Assembly: GCF_900110755.1 (NCBI RefSeq)
Contig: NZ_FOFF01000033.1
Coordinates: 31,720 to 95,719, forward strand
Source: Streptomyces sp. yr375
Lineage (GTDB): Bacteria > Actinomycetota > Actinomycetes > Streptomycetales > Streptomycetaceae
Length of the DNA: 64,000 nucleotides
Direction: 5' to 3'
The notes under the pieces are model-generated. The model did no database searches, was not told the origin of the DNA, and saw only the letters and a program-made list of their open reading frames with translations. Below, piece by piece: positions 18,442-27,088 of this stretch. The stretch's first letter is position 1. Every line of letters begins with the position of its first letter. Position numbers and translations under genes: made by a program.

Positions 18442-18948
18442 GGATAAGCGCCCCAATCCGCGGAGAGTTGCCGCAGTAACCGATCAGGTGGCCCCCGTGC
18501 AGTGCGCTCGCACTTCCCCCGTATGCCAGGTAACTCCCCGTTCGCGACCGCGTCCAGGGGTCGCGGGCCGCTGCTTGTGGACGGGCTGTGCCTGTGGCCA
18601 GAATTCACATTCCGGCAACGTGGAGCCGTACCATCACGTCATGGAAAAGGCTCCCGTTCTCCCCTTGTGGGAGACGGGGACGGCGCCCGCGCCCGAGAGC
18701 GCGGCCGAAACGCCTCTTGCGCCCCCGCGGAGCATCCGCACCCCGGCGCGACGGCATGGTCTACGCGCCGGGCCGTACGCAGGACTACGTAGGGCTACGC
18801 ACCAGCTTGGTACGAGCTGTGAGGCTTCTCCGCAGATCAGCGCACCCGCCCTCGTCCGGACGCATCAGTGCCAACTGACGGGTACGTGCAAATTATTTGG
18901 GATGCCCCGGAATAGGAACACAGGGGCACTCCCGCTCGTTGTCATTAC
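18442..18948. other. Gap upstream of the SprT-like gene, no supported gene
   Basis: 507 bases between divergent genes. An open frame ATG 18641 to 18952 exists, but it has only moderate third-position GC, contains a rare TTA codon, has no good ribosome site and overlaps the next start, so I do not annotate it. The last 60 bases before 18949 are AT-richer (CAAATTATTTGGG) and probably carry promoter elements. Confidence 0.4.
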
Positions 18949-19545
18949 GTGAGCACGACACAGACACCACCAGTTCTCGCCGCAGAGCTGGCAGAGGCGT
19001 GGGCCGACATTCAGCGGTACCACCCCGAACTGCCGGATCTCGCCGCGCCAGAGTCCCTGATCGGGGAGTCGTCGTCCGCCTGCGGTCACGAGCTCTCCTT
19101 CGAGCGACTGCTTCACGAAGCAGTCCATGGCATCGCGGCCGCCCGAGGCGTCCGCGACACCTCCCGTGCCGGCCGCTACCACAACCGCAGATTCCTCGCG
19201 ATCGCCGAGGAAATGGGGCTTGACCACCCCGAGGAACCCCATCCCAGCAGCGGTTTCTCACTGGTCACGCTCAACCCGGAGGCCAAGCGCCGCTACCGGC
19301 CGACCATCGAGCGCCTCCAGCGGGCCCTCAAGGCCCACCTGGCGGCCACCTCTTCCGACACCACCCGCAGCTTCCGCGGCCCCGCGGCCCGGCACGGCTC
19401 CTCCGGCGGAGGCGTCCGCGTCAAGGCCGTGTGCGACTGCGGACGCAATGTGCGGGTCGTGCCGTCGGTCCTGGCCCAGGCGCCGATCGTGTGCGGGGGC
19501 TGCGGAAAGCCGTTCCGGATCCCGGAGATCGTCGGCGCGGCCTAG
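18949..19545 (+). CDS. SprT-like putative zinc metalloprotein
   Basis: A 198-residue protein with a SprT-like core. It contains the zinc-protease motif HEAVHG (residues 62-67 approx.) followed by a YHNRRFLAIAEEMGL segment, the arrangement of SprT/Spartan-type folds where a third ligand His or Asp follows. The C-terminus has two Cys pairs, CDCGRN and CGGCGKPF, forming a zinc ribbon. GTG at 18949 is chosen because the protein opens with MSTTQTPP as homologues do. SprT/Spartan proteins cut DNA-protein crosslinks in eukaryotes; the bacterial role is unclear and protease activity here is inference. It lies upstream of rpsP. Confidence 0.7.
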   Translation: MSTTQTPPVLAAELAEAWADIQRYHPELPDLAAPESLIGESSSACGHELSFERLLHEAVHGIAAARGVRDTSRAGRYHNRRFLAIAEEMGLDHPEEPHPSSGFSLVTLNPEAKRRYRPTIERLQRALKAHLAATSSDTTRSFRGPAARHGSSGGGVRVKAVCDCGRNVRVVPSVLAQAPIVCGGCGKPFRIPEIVGAA

Positions 19546-19831
19546 TCCCGGCGGCAGTGCACCGGCATCTCGTGGCTGCCGGTTCAGCGCGCTGCGGGGA
19601 GCCGTCCACCGACGGGTCCCCGCAGGCGCCGGGCGCCCCTCACGCATGCCCGCACACCACCCGCGGCCGGAAGGGCCCCGCGCGGTGTGGCACAATGGCT
19701 AGCTGTACTCGACAGTCGCACAGGACCCCTCTCTCCTCCGGCTGACGCGTCCATCGGGCACTCGGGTACCGCAACCCCACGCGGCAGTCTCGCGGTGCCC
19801 AACCACGTCAAAATCAGGAGAGTCCACTTCC

Positions 19832-20254
19832 GTGGCAGTCAAGATCAAGCTGAAGCGTCTGGGCAAGATTCGCGCGCCTCACTACCGCATCGTCATCGCC
19901 GACTCCCGCACCCGTCGTGACGGCCGTGCGATCGAGGAGATCGGCAAGTACCAGCCGACGTACAACCCGTCGGTCATGGAGGTCGACGCCGAGCGTGTGG
20001 CGTACTGGCTGGGTGTCGGCGCGCAGCCGACCGAGCCCGTGCTCGCCATCCTGAAGAAGACCGGCGACTGGCAGAAGTTCAAGGGCGAGCCCGCCCCGGC
20101 GCCGCTGCTCGTCGCCGAGCCGAAGAAGGCTCGCCCGCTGTTCGAGGCCCTCGGTGGCGACGACTCGGGCAAGGGTGAGGCCATCACCCAGAAGAAGAAG
20201 GCTGAGAAGAAGGACGAGGCCGCGGCTGAGTCCTCTGAGCCGACCGAGGCCTGA
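19832..20254 (+). CDS. rpsP: 30S ribosomal protein S16
   Basis: The 140-residue S16 protein binds 16S rRNA early in 30S assembly. The conserved core is VKIKLKRLGKIRAPHYRIVI, DSRTRRDGRAIEEIGKYQPT and the segment through residue 80. A Lys/Glu/Ala-rich C-terminal extension (residues about 105-140) is typical of actinobacteria. GTG at 19832 follows CAGGAG. It heads the cluster rpsP-khpA-rimM-trmD-rplS, the standard grouping of ribosome and tRNA maturation genes. The 286-base upstream region (19546-19831) has no gene and should carry the promoter and leader. Confidence 0.98.
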   Translation: MAVKIKLKRLGKIRAPHYRIVIADSRTRRDGRAIEEIGKYQPTYNPSVMEVDAERVAYWLGVGAQPTEPVLAILKKTGDWQKFKGEPAPAPLLVAEPKKARPLFEALGGDDSGKGEAITQKKKAEKKDEAAAESSEPTEA

Positions 20255-20259
20255 GCAGC

Positions 20260-20499
20260 ATGCTCGAAGAGGCGCTTGAGCACCTCGTGAAGGGCATCGT
20301 CGACAACCCCGACGATGTGCAGGTCGCCTCGCGCAACCTGCGCCGCGGGCGCGTACTCGAGGTCCGGGTCCACCCGGACGACCTCGGCAAGGTGATCGGC
20401 CGCAACGGCCGCACCGCGCGCGCTCTGCGCACCGTCGTGGGCGCCATCGGCGGCCGGGGCGTCCGTGTCGACCTCGTCGACGTGGACCACGTCCGCTAG
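20260..20499 (+). CDS. khpA: KH-domain RNA-binding protein KhpA
   Basis: A 79-residue single KH-domain protein (YlqC family). The GxxG loop is seen in VIGRNGRTARALRTVVGA. It binds RNA, in other bacteria together with KhpB/Jag, and affects ribosome maturation and cell growth. It starts 5 bases after rpsP and was named here by homology and by its constant place between rpsP and rimM. Confidence 0.95.
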   Translation: MLEEALEHLVKGIVDNPDDVQVASRNLRRGRVLEVRVHPDDLGKVIGRNGRTARALRTVVGAIGGRGVRVDLVDVDHVR

Positions 20500-20520
20500 A
20501 CGCGTTTCGCAGCACCGGCT

Positions 20521-20556
20521 CGGGCCGGGGAGGGCCACTGGGCCGTCCCCGGCCCG
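20521..20556 (+). terminator. Strong hairpin between khpA and rimM (attenuator-like)
   Basis: CGGGCCGGGGAGGGCC (20521-20536) pairs with GGCCGTCCCCGGCCCG (20541-20556) with one mismatch and a 4-base loop. It lies inside the operon, so it more likely tunes rimM-trmD expression or protects the mRNA end than fully stops transcription. Confidence 0.65.
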
Positions 20557-20584
20557 AAGTCGTTACGACAGGAGATCCAGAGAA

Positions 20585-21130
20585 GTGCAGTTGGTTGTCG
20601 CTCGCATCGGCCGCGCCCATGGCATCAAGGGCGAGGTCACCGTCGAGGTCCGTACCGACGAGCCGGAACTGCGGCTCGCCCCTGGTGCCGTGCTGGCCAC
20701 CGATCCGGCCGCCACCGGCCCGCTCACCATCGAGACCGGCCGCGTCCACAGCGGCCGCCTCCTGCTGCGCTTCGAGGGCGTACGCGACCGCAACGCCGCC
20801 GAGGCCCTGCGCAACACCCTCCTGATCGCCGACGTCGATCCGGAGGAACTGCCGGAGGACGAGGACGAGTACTACGACCACCAGCTCATGGACCTGGACG
20901 TGGTCACCAAAGACGGCGCCGAGGTCGGCCGGATCACCGAGATCTCGCACCTGCCCTCCCAGGACCTCTTCATCGTCGAGCGGCCCGACGGCACCGAGGT
21001 GATGATCCCGTTCGTCGAGTCGATCGTCGTCGAGATCGACCTCGAGGAGCAGAAGGCCGTCATCGACCCGCCGCCGGGACTGATCGACGACCGGGCCGAG
21101 ATCGCCTCGACCGAGGACGACAGCGCATGA
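20585..21130 (+). CDS. rimM: Ribosome maturation factor RimM
   Basis: A 181-residue factor that binds S19 and helps mature the 30S head domain. Seen motifs are QLVVARIGRAHGIKGEVTVE at the N-terminal RimM domain and the PRC barrel with DHQLMDLDVVTKDG and DLFIVERPDGTEVMIPFVES. GTG at 20585 follows AGGAGATCC. The frame stays open upstream over the hairpin but has no start that fits. The stop overlaps trmD by ATGA. Confidence 0.96.
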   Translation: MQLVVARIGRAHGIKGEVTVEVRTDEPELRLAPGAVLATDPAATGPLTIETGRVHSGRLLLRFEGVRDRNAAEALRNTLLIADVDPEELPEDEDEYYDHQLMDLDVVTKDGAEVGRITEISHLPSQDLFIVERPDGTEVMIPFVESIVVEIDLEEQKAVIDPPPGLIDDRAEIASTEDDSA

Positions 21131-21960
21131 GGCTCGACGTCGTCACGATCTTCCCCGAGTACCTCGACCCGCTGAACGTCTCCCTCGTCGGCAAGGCACG
21201 CGCGCGTGGCCGCCTCGACGTGCGGGTGCACGACCTGCGGGAGTGGACGTACGACCGGCACAACACGGTCGACGACACCCCCTACGGCGGCGGACCCGGC
21301 ATGGTCATGAAGACCGACCCCTGGGGCGACGCCCTCGACTCCGTCCTCGCCGACGGCTACGAGCGGGGAGCGCACGCCCCCGCGCTCGTCGTGCCCACGC
21401 CCAGCGGCCGCCCCTTCACCCAGGAACTGGCCGTCGAGCTCTCCGAGCACCCCTGGCTGATCTTCACACCGGCCCGCTACGAGGGCATCGACCGGCGCGT
21501 CATCGACGAGTACGCCACCCGGATCCCCGTCTACGAGGTCTCCATCGGCGACTACGTGCTGGCCGGCGGCGAGGCCGCCGTCCTGGTCGTCACCGAGGCC
21601 GTGGCCCGGCTGCTGCCCGGGGTGCTCGGCAACGCCGAGTCCCACCGCGACGACTCCTTCGCCCCCGGCGCCATGGCCAACCTCCTCGAAGGCCCCGTCT
21701 ACACCAAGCCGCCCGCCTGGCGCGACCGGGAGATCCCCGAGGTGCTGCTCAGCGGCCACCACGGCAAGATCGCCCGCTGGCGGCGCGATGAGGCGCTGCG
21801 CCGCACGACGGCCAACCGGCCCGACCTGATCGCGCGCTGCGAGCCCAAGACCTTCGACAAGAAGGACCGCGAGATGCTCTCCATCCTGGGCTGGACGCCC
21901 GACCCGGAGGGTGCGCCGTACGGTCGATTTTGGCGCAGGACCGAGGGCGTGGAAGAATAG
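21127..21960 (+). CDS. trmD: tRNA (guanine37-N1)-methyltransferase TrmD
   Basis: A 277-residue SPOUT-family enzyme that methylates G37 beside the anticodon and prevents frameshifting. The N-terminus is RLDVVTIFPEYLDPL; the SAM-binding trefoil knot has TPARYEGIDRRVIDEY and VYEVSIGDYVLAGGEAA, and YGGGPGMVMK is the conserved tRNA-binding loop. The C-terminal domain has SGHHGKIARWRRDEAL. Full length. It is translationally coupled to rimM. Confidence 0.98.
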   Translation: MRLDVVTIFPEYLDPLNVSLVGKARARGRLDVRVHDLREWTYDRHNTVDDTPYGGGPGMVMKTDPWGDALDSVLADGYERGAHAPALVVPTPSGRPFTQELAVELSEHPWLIFTPARYEGIDRRVIDEYATRIPVYEVSIGDYVLAGGEAAVLVVTEAVARLLPGVLGNAESHRDDSFAPGAMANLLEGPVYTKPPAWRDREIPEVLLSGHHGKIARWRRDEALRRTTANRPDLIARCEPKTFDKKDREMLSILGWTPDPEGAPYGRFWRRTEGVEE

Positions 21961-22097
21961 GCCGCTGTTGTGCGCCGTCCGGTGTGCGCCCCTGCCGCAG
22001 GGGGACACGACGCCCGCCTCGACGGGCACACGGCACTCAATCCCCGAACTTCTAGTTCCGTTGATGACCTGTGGCATCAGCGAAGAAAGCAGACGAA

Positions 22098-22448
22098 ATG
22101 TCTCACGTGCTCGACACCGTCGACGCCGCGTCGCTGCGCAGCGACATCCCGGCCTTCCGCCCGGGTGACACCGTCAACGTCCACGTGCGCGTCATCGAGG
22201 GCAACCGCTCCCGTGTGCAGCAGTTCAAGGGCGTGGTGATCCGCCGCCAGGGCGCCGGTGTCCGCGAGACCTTCACGGTCCGCAAGGTCTCCTTCTCCGT
22301 CGGCGTCGAGCGCACCTTCCCGGTGCACACTCCGATCGTCGAGAAGATCGAGCTCGTCACCCGCGGTGACGTGCGTCGCGCGAAGCTGTACTACCTCCGT
22401 GAGCTGCGCGGCAAGGCCGCGAAGATCAAGGAGAAGCGCGACAACTGA
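22098..22448 (+). CDS. rplS: 50S ribosomal protein L19
   Basis: A 116-residue L19 at the 30S-50S interface. Core sequence: SDIPAFRPGDTVNVHVRV, then QFKGVVIRRQGAGVRETFTV and LYYLRELRGKAAKI. ATG at 22098 gives the length usual in Streptomyces; an upstream in-frame start at 22071 would add nine unconserved residues. The 137-base leader contains a small CCCCTG/CAGGGG hairpin and could take part in L19 autoregulation, which is speculation. Confidence 0.97.
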   Translation: MSHVLDTVDAASLRSDIPAFRPGDTVNVHVRVIEGNRSRVQQFKGVVIRRQGAGVRETFTVRKVSFSVGVERTFPVHTPIVEKIELVTRGDVRRAKLYYLRELRGKAAKIKEKRDN

Positions 22449-22493
22449 GCACCCTGAGGGGTTCATGACGGGGCCGGATACCATCTGGCCCCG

Positions 22494-23240
22494 ATGGACA
22501 CCGAAGCTCAGCAGCCGACGGAGCGCGACCGCTCCTCCAGCCCTTCCGTTTCCGCAGGCGCCTCCCAGGAGGCTGCCCCGGACACCGAAGGACCGGGGGG
22601 ACGGTCGCGCTTCGCGTTTGCCGGACCCTTTGCAGGGCGCTTCACCCAGTGGCTCCCGGGCGGCCGGATCAGCCTGTCCCTGCTGGTCTGCCTGCTGTTT
22701 TTGCTGCTTTTGAACACTTTCGTGGCGCAACCATTCCAGATTCCCAGCGGATCCATGGAAAACGCGTTGAGGATCGGCGACCGGGTTCTCGTAAATAAGT
22801 TGGCGTACCGTTTTGGTGCCGAGCCGCAGCGCGGCGACGTCATTGTGTTCGACGGCACCGGGTACTTCGGGAACTCCGACTACATCAAGCGCGTAGTGGG
22901 TGTAGGGGGAGATCACGTGGTCTGCTGCGACAAGGAGGGGAGCATCCAGGTGAACGGGCGGTCGGTCGACGAGTCGACGTTCCTGTATCCCGGCGACGAT
23001 CCGTCCACGGTGGACTTCGACGCGGTCGTGCCCCCGGGCACCCTCTTCGTCCTGGGCGACCATCGCAGCCACTCCAGCGACTCCCGGGACCACCTGGGCT
23101 CGCCGGGCGGCGGCATGATCCCCGTCGACGACGTGATCGGCCGCGCCGACTGGATCATCTGGCCCTACGCGCATCTCACCGGTCTGACCCGCCCGAGCGC
23201 CTACGCGCGCGTGCCCGGCGCGGTGGGCGCCCATGGGTAA
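22494..23240 (+). CDS. sipW: Type I signal peptidase (SipW-type)
   Basis: A 248-residue membrane signal peptidase removing signal peptides of Sec and Tat substrates. One N-terminal helix (about 58-77) precedes the catalytic Ser87 in IPSGSMEN; the general base is Lys132 in YIKRVVGVGGD. Box E is FVLGDHRSHSSDSRD. No second C-terminal helix is seen. It is the first of four tandem signal peptidase genes that cover 3.5 kb. It overlaps the next gene by 8 bases. Confidence 0.94.
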   Translation: MDTEAQQPTERDRSSSPSVSAGASQEAAPDTEGPGGRSRFAFAGPFAGRFTQWLPGGRISLSLLVCLLFLLLLNTFVAQPFQIPSGSMENALRIGDRVLVNKLAYRFGAEPQRGDVIVFDGTGYFGNSDYIKRVVGVGGDHVVCCDKEGSIQVNGRSVDESTFLYPGDDPSTVDFDAVVPPGTLFVLGDHRSHSSDSRDHLGSPGGGMIPVDDVIGRADWIIWPYAHLTGLTRPSAYARVPGAVGAHG

Positions 23241-24336
23241 CCGCGGCAAACCGCGCGGCGTCCCCGCCTCCGCAGCCGAGCAGCTCCTGCCCACCGGCGT
23301 CCGGCGCACCGCCGGCTCGTCGTCCGGCGCCGGCCGCTCCCGCGCGGAGCGGCGCAAGCTGCAGCGCAAGGTCAAGCGCAAGCGCAGGCGCTCGGCCGTC
23401 CGGGAGATACCGCTCCTGGTCGGGGTCGCCGTCCTGATAGCGCTGGTCCTGAAGACGTTCCTGGTGCAGGCCTTCGTGATCCCGTCCGGGTCCATGGAGC
23501 AGACGATCCGGATCGGCGACCGCGTCCTGGTCGACAAGTTCACCCCCTGGTTCGGCTCCAAGCCCACGCGCGGGGACGTCGTCGTCTTCAAGGACCCCGG
23601 CGGCTGGCTCGACGACGAGCAGACCGGCACCAAGAAGTCGGACCCGGTCGTCGTCAAGCAGGTCAAGGAAGGGCTCACCTTCATCGGTCTGCTGCCGTCG
23701 GACAACGAGAAGGACCTCATCAAGCGGGTCGTCGGCGTCGGCGGCGACCGTGTCGTGTGCTGTGACACACAGGGGCGGGTGACCGTCAACGGGGCTCCCC
23801 TCGACGAGGGCGCCTATCTGTACCCGGGCAACGAGCCCTCCAACACGGCGTTCGACATCACCGTCCCGCAGGGGCGGCTGTGGGTGATGGGCGACCACCG
23901 GGCCAACTCCGCGGACTCCCGGGCCCACCAGAACACCGATTACGGGGGCACCGTCTCGGAGAGCGAGGTGGTGGGCCGGGCCATGGTCATCGCCTGGCCG
24001 GTGGGGCACATGGTCCGTCTCAAGGAACCGCAAACTTTCTCTTCCGTGACCGGCTCGGCCGCCACGGCGACCGCGTCCGCGCGGCAGTCGCATAGGGTTG
24101 CACCCGGCGATCCGAACGGATCGATTGGACAACTCCCGACCCCTGCGGAACTCCCGCTCGTTATGGGAGTGGTGGGCCTGCGTCGTATGTGGGGCAGGCA
24201 GCGGCACGGAGTAAGGAGTTGGCGTGGGGGATGTGGCGGTTGGCGCACGGTCCGGGCACGACGGCGAGGATCACCGCGGGCGGTCCGTGGAAGCAGCCGA
24301 CCCGACCGCGGACGGCGCCGTGACCTCAGAGAATGA
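23233..24336 (+). CDS. sipX: Type I signal peptidase (SipX-type), unusually long C-terminus
   Basis: A 367-residue signal peptidase with the N-terminal helix at about 59-80, Ser87 in IPSGSMEQ, Lys164 in LIKRVVGVGGD and WVMGDHRANSADSR as the box E region. The peptidase domain ends near residue 275. A weak hydrophobic stretch (LPLVMGVVGLRRMWG) follows, and then about 45 Arg/Gly-rich residues whose DNA is also the start of sipY in another frame: the two genes overlap by 113 bases. Codon use in the tail looks like the sipY shadow, so either the true end evolved to run on, or a frameshift near 24160 lengthened it. Confidence 0.9.
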   Translation: MGNRGKPRGVPASAAEQLLPTGVRRTAGSSSGAGRSRAERRKLQRKVKRKRRRSAVREIPLLVGVAVLIALVLKTFLVQAFVIPSGSMEQTIRIGDRVLVDKFTPWFGSKPTRGDVVVFKDPGGWLDDEQTGTKKSDPVVVKQVKEGLTFIGLLPSDNEKDLIKRVVGVGGDRVVCCDTQGRVTVNGAPLDEGAYLYPGNEPSNTAFDITVPQGRLWVMGDHRANSADSRAHQNTDYGGTVSESEVVGRAMVIAWPVGHMVRLKEPQTFSSVTGSAATATASARQSHRVAPGDPNGSIGQLPTPAELPLVMGVVGLRRMWGRQRHGVRSWRGGCGGWRTVRARRRGSPRAVRGSSRPDRGRRRDLRE

Positions 24337-25207
24337 CCCGGTGGCCGGCGGCGAGGGCCCGCCGGCGGACCAGCCGCCCGGCAGCGGCGGTGAGGGTTCG
24401 GGCGGCGACTCGACGCCGAAGGCGAAGAAGCCGCGCTCCTTCTGGAAGGAGCTGCCGATCCTGATCTTCATCGCGCTCGTCCTCGCGCTGCTGATCAAGA
24501 CGTTCCTGGTGCAGGCGTTCTCCATCCCGTCGGCCTCCATGGAGAACACCCTCAAGGTGGGCGACCGGGTCCTCGTCGACAAGCTGACCCCGTGGTTCGG
24601 CTCCGAGCCGGAGCGCGGCGAGGTCATCGTCTTCCACGACCCCGCCGACTGGCTGGCGGGCGAGAACACCGCCGACCCGAACGCCTTCCAGACCTTCCTG
24701 AGCTGGATCGGCCTGATGCCGTCCGCGGAGGAGAAGGACCTGATCAAGCGGGTCATCGGCGTCGGCGGCGACACCGTCTCCTGCAAGGGCACCGGCCCGC
24801 TCATGGTCAACGGCAAGGCGCTGAACGAGCCGTACGTGTACCCCGGCAACACCCCGTGCAGCCAGGACGACCAGGGCGGCCAGTTCACCGTGAAGGTCCC
24901 CAAGGGCTCCGTCTGGGTCATGGGCGACCACCGCCAGAACTCGCGCGACTCCCGCTACAACCAGTCGGACAAGAACCACGGCATGGTGCCCGTCAACCAG
25001 GTCGTCGGGCGCGCCATCGTCAAGGCGTGGCCGCTCAACCGCTGGGGCACGCTGCCGGTGCCGGACACCTTCGACCAGACCGGCCTGGGCTACCAGTCCT
25101 CGGCGTCCGCGGCCCTGACAGTCGCCCCGCAGGGCCTCGCCCTCGCCGGGGTCGTACCGGTGGTCCTGTGGCGCCGCCGGCGCACCGAGGACTCCAAGGT
25201 CCGCTGA
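24224..25207 (+). CDS. sipY: Type I signal peptidase (SipY-type)
   Basis: A 327-residue signal peptidase. An unstructured Asp/Gly/Glu/Pro-rich cytoplasmic N-terminus (residues 1-70) precedes the membrane helix (77-97), Ser105 in IPSASMEN, Lys175 in LIKRVIGVGGD and WVMGDHRQNSRDSR. A C-terminal helix (about 295-312) ends in WRRRRTEDSK. GTG at 24224 is chosen because AAGGAG lies 5 bases upstream (24213-24218), although this puts the start inside the end of sipX. Confidence 0.94.
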   Translation: MGDVAVGARSGHDGEDHRGRSVEAADPTADGAVTSENDPVAGGEGPPADQPPGSGGEGSGGDSTPKAKKPRSFWKELPILIFIALVLALLIKTFLVQAFSIPSASMENTLKVGDRVLVDKLTPWFGSEPERGEVIVFHDPADWLAGENTADPNAFQTFLSWIGLMPSAEEKDLIKRVIGVGGDTVSCKGTGPLMVNGKALNEPYVYPGNTPCSQDDQGGQFTVKVPKGSVWVMGDHRQNSRDSRYNQSDKNHGMVPVNQVVGRAIVKAWPLNRWGTLPVPDTFDQTGLGYQSSASAALTVAPQGLALAGVVPVVLWRRRRTEDSKVR

Positions 25208-25253
25208 AGCAGGGGCTGACCGGGTTCGGTACCGCCGGGTAGGGTGCGGACCC

Positions 25254-26042
25254 ATGGGTGGCGAGAGCACGACGCGTACGGCCCCGCACAGTGGCGGTGG
25301 CACCAGCAGTGGCCCGGTGGGCAGCCGGACCGGACAGCGACTGTCCGGCCTGGCCGTCGCACTGGGCCTCGTGCTGTTCCTCGGCGGGTTCGCCTGGGGG
25401 GCCCTGGTCTACCGGCCGTACACCGTGCCCACCAGCTCCATGAGCCCGACGATCGCCTCCGGTGACCGGGTGCTGGCGCAGCGGATCGACGGCGGCGAGG
25501 TGCGCCGCGGGGATGTCGTCGTCTTCAGCGACAAGACGTGGGTGAGCAACGCGCTCGTCGTCAAGCGGGTCGTCGCGGTCGGCGGCGACACGGTCTCCTG
25601 CTGCACCGACGGCAAGCTGACCGTCAACGGCAAGGAGATCGCGGAACCGTATCTGCCCGCGGGCAGCCTGGCCGAGATCAAGAACTTCCCGACCGTGAAG
25701 GTCCCCGACGGCAGGCTCTTCCTGCTCGGCGACGAGCGGCAGGGCTCCCTGGACTCCACCGCCCACCTCACGGACGCGGCGCAGGGCACGGTCGCGCGCA
25801 GCGCCGTCACGGCCCGCGTCGACGCCGTCGTCTACCCCATGAACGGCATGCTGAAGAGCCCCACCGGCTTCGAGACGCTCGGCGCCCTCTCCCAGCCGGG
25901 TCCGCTGCGCACGATCGGCGGGCTGATCATCGCCGGTGTCGTGCTGATCCTCGGCGGAGCCGCGTACGGCCCGATCGCCAAGCGGACGTCCGGCCGCCGT
26001 ACCGGCACCCGCCCCCAGCCGGAGCCCGCCGGTGTCGGCTGA
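25254..26042 (+). CDS. sipZ: Type I signal peptidase (SipZ-type)
   Basis: The fourth signal peptidase, 262 residues. The helix at about 30-52 leads to Ser62 in VPTSSMSP. Lys104 occurs in VVKRVVAVGGD and the box E region is FLLGDERQGSLDS, with Glu instead of the usual His after GD. A C-terminal helix (TIGGLIIAGVVLILGGAAYG) is followed by a basic tail. It is more divergent than SipW/X/Y. Its stop lies inside the beginning of the Nudix gene (11-base overlap), so the four sip genes and Nudix are probably co-transcribed. Confidence 0.93.
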   Translation: MGGESTTRTAPHSGGGTSSGPVGSRTGQRLSGLAVALGLVLFLGGFAWGALVYRPYTVPTSSMSPTIASGDRVLAQRIDGGEVRRGDVVVFSDKTWVSNALVVKRVVAVGGDTVSCCTDGKLTVNGKEIAEPYLPAGSLAEIKNFPTVKVPDGRLFLLGDERQGSLDSTAHLTDAAQGTVARSAVTARVDAVVYPMNGMLKSPTGFETLGALSQPGPLRTIGGLIIAGVVLILGGAAYGPIAKRTSGRRTGTRPQPEPAGVG

Positions 26043-26580
26043 GGCGGCGGACGGGCTGTCGGAGGTGCCGGCGGGCGGGGGCGTCGGCGCGTACGAGGGC
26101 GGGCTGCGCAAGGTCGCCCGGGTCGTCCTCCTCGACCCACAGGACCGCATCCTGCTGCTGCACGGCCATGAGCCGGACGACCCGGCCGACGACTGGTGGT
26201 TCACGCCGGGCGGCGGTGTGGAGGGCGACGAGACCCGCGCGCAGGCCGCGCTGCGGGAACTCGCCGAGGAGACCGGCATCACCGAGGTCGAACTCGGCCC
26301 GGTGCTGTGGCGGCGGAGGTGCTCGTTCCCGTTCGCGGGCCGCCGCTGGGACCAGGACGAGTGGTACTACCTGGCCCGGACGACCGTGACCGCGACCCGG
26401 GCCACGGCGCTGACCGAGCTGGAGCGGCGCACTGTCGCCGGAGCGCGTTGGTGGACGTGTCGGGAACTGACCCAGGCACATGAGACGGTGTATCCGACCA
26501 GACTCGCCGAGCTGCTGCGCACGCTGCTCGACGAAGGTCCCCCGGCAGGACCCGTAACCCTTGACACGGAAATCGTCTAG
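26032..26580 (+). CDS. Nudix hydrolase
   Basis: A 182-residue Nudix-fold pyrophosphohydrolase. The Nudix box is complete: GGGVEGDETRAQAALRELAE followed by ETGI (G-x5-E-x7-REx2EExG), with metal ligands in RELAEE. It probably hydrolyses a nucleoside diphosphate derivative; the substrate is not predictable. GTG at 26032 overlaps sipZ by 11 bases, showing translational coupling to the signal peptidases. The segment WWFTPGG just before the box is common in this subfamily. Confidence 0.88.
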   Translation: MSAEAADGLSEVPAGGGVGAYEGGLRKVARVVLLDPQDRILLLHGHEPDDPADDWWFTPGGGVEGDETRAQAALRELAEETGITEVELGPVLWRRRCSFPFAGRRWDQDEWYYLARTTVTATRATALTELERRTVAGARWWTCRELTQAHETVYPTRLAELLRTLLDEGPPAGPVTLDTEIV

Positions 26581-26636
26581 CGGCGCACGGGACTGGCGCA
26601 CAATGGGGGGATCGCACGGCTGAAGGGGAACATGCC

Positions 26637-26945
26637 ATGAGCGCCGAGGACCTCGAGAAGTACGAGACCGAGATGGAGCTGAAGCTCTACCGGGAGTACC
26701 GCGATGTCGTCGGTCTGTTCAAATACGTGATCGAGACCGAGCGGCGCTTCTACCTCACCAACGACTACGAGATGCAGGTGCACTCGGTCCAGGGCGAGGT
26801 GTTCTTCGAGGTGTCGATGGCCGACGCCTGGGTGTGGGACATGTACCGGCCGGCCCGGTTCGTGAAGCAGGTGAGGGTGCTCACGTTCAAGGACGTGAAC
26901 ATCGAGGAGCTGAACAAGAGCGATCTGGAGCTTCCGGGGAGCTGA
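26637..26945 (+). CDS. DUF2469 family protein
   Basis: A 102-residue, highly conserved actinobacterial protein of unknown function. It has an acidic N-terminal helix (EDLEKYETEMELKLYREYRD) and a beta-rich centre (ERRFYLTNDYEMQV, FEVSMADAWVWDMYRP). The start ATG at 26637 follows AAGGGGA. It is conserved between the sip cluster and yraN in Streptomyces and relatives, and its sequence conservation suggests a core role, but none is known to me. Confidence 0.92.
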   Translation: MSAEDLEKYETEMELKLYREYRDVVGLFKYVIETERRFYLTNDYEMQVHSVQGEVFFEVSMADAWVWDMYRPARFVKQVRVLTFKDVNIEELNKSDLELPGS

Positions 26946-27005
26946 TGTCGGTCGCCGGGGCCGGTGGCTCGGGCCGGTCGCCGTGCGCTCGTGTGGGTGA
27001 CGGAG

Positions 27006-27014
27006 TTATCCACA
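27006..27014 (+). promoter_or_regulatory. Single perfect DnaA box
   Basis: TTATCCACA matches the classic DnaA box exactly. It lies in the short gap upstream of yraN-comM-dprA. One isolated box is not an origin; it could let DnaA affect these genes or act as a titration site. Confidence 0.4.
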
Positions 27015-27088
27015 GCCGCAGAGTTCTCCACCAAGATCCTTTACGTGGCGGCTGACGCGTGAACGTGGGTGCCGGAGGTGGTGCCCAC

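Noticed and set aside
18641..18952. Open frame of 103 codons upstream of the SprT-like gene
   Set aside because: No ribosome site, a TTA codon, moderate codon bias and no recognisable domain; kept only as a possibility.
19680..19720. tRNA-like start in the rpsP leader (GGCACAATGGCTAGCTG)
   Set aside because: No matching acceptor stem or T-arm follows; it is part of the rpsP leader/promoter region.
27006..27014. DnaA box taken as part of an origin
   Set aside because: A single box with no AT-rich unwinding region or box cluster, far from dnaA.
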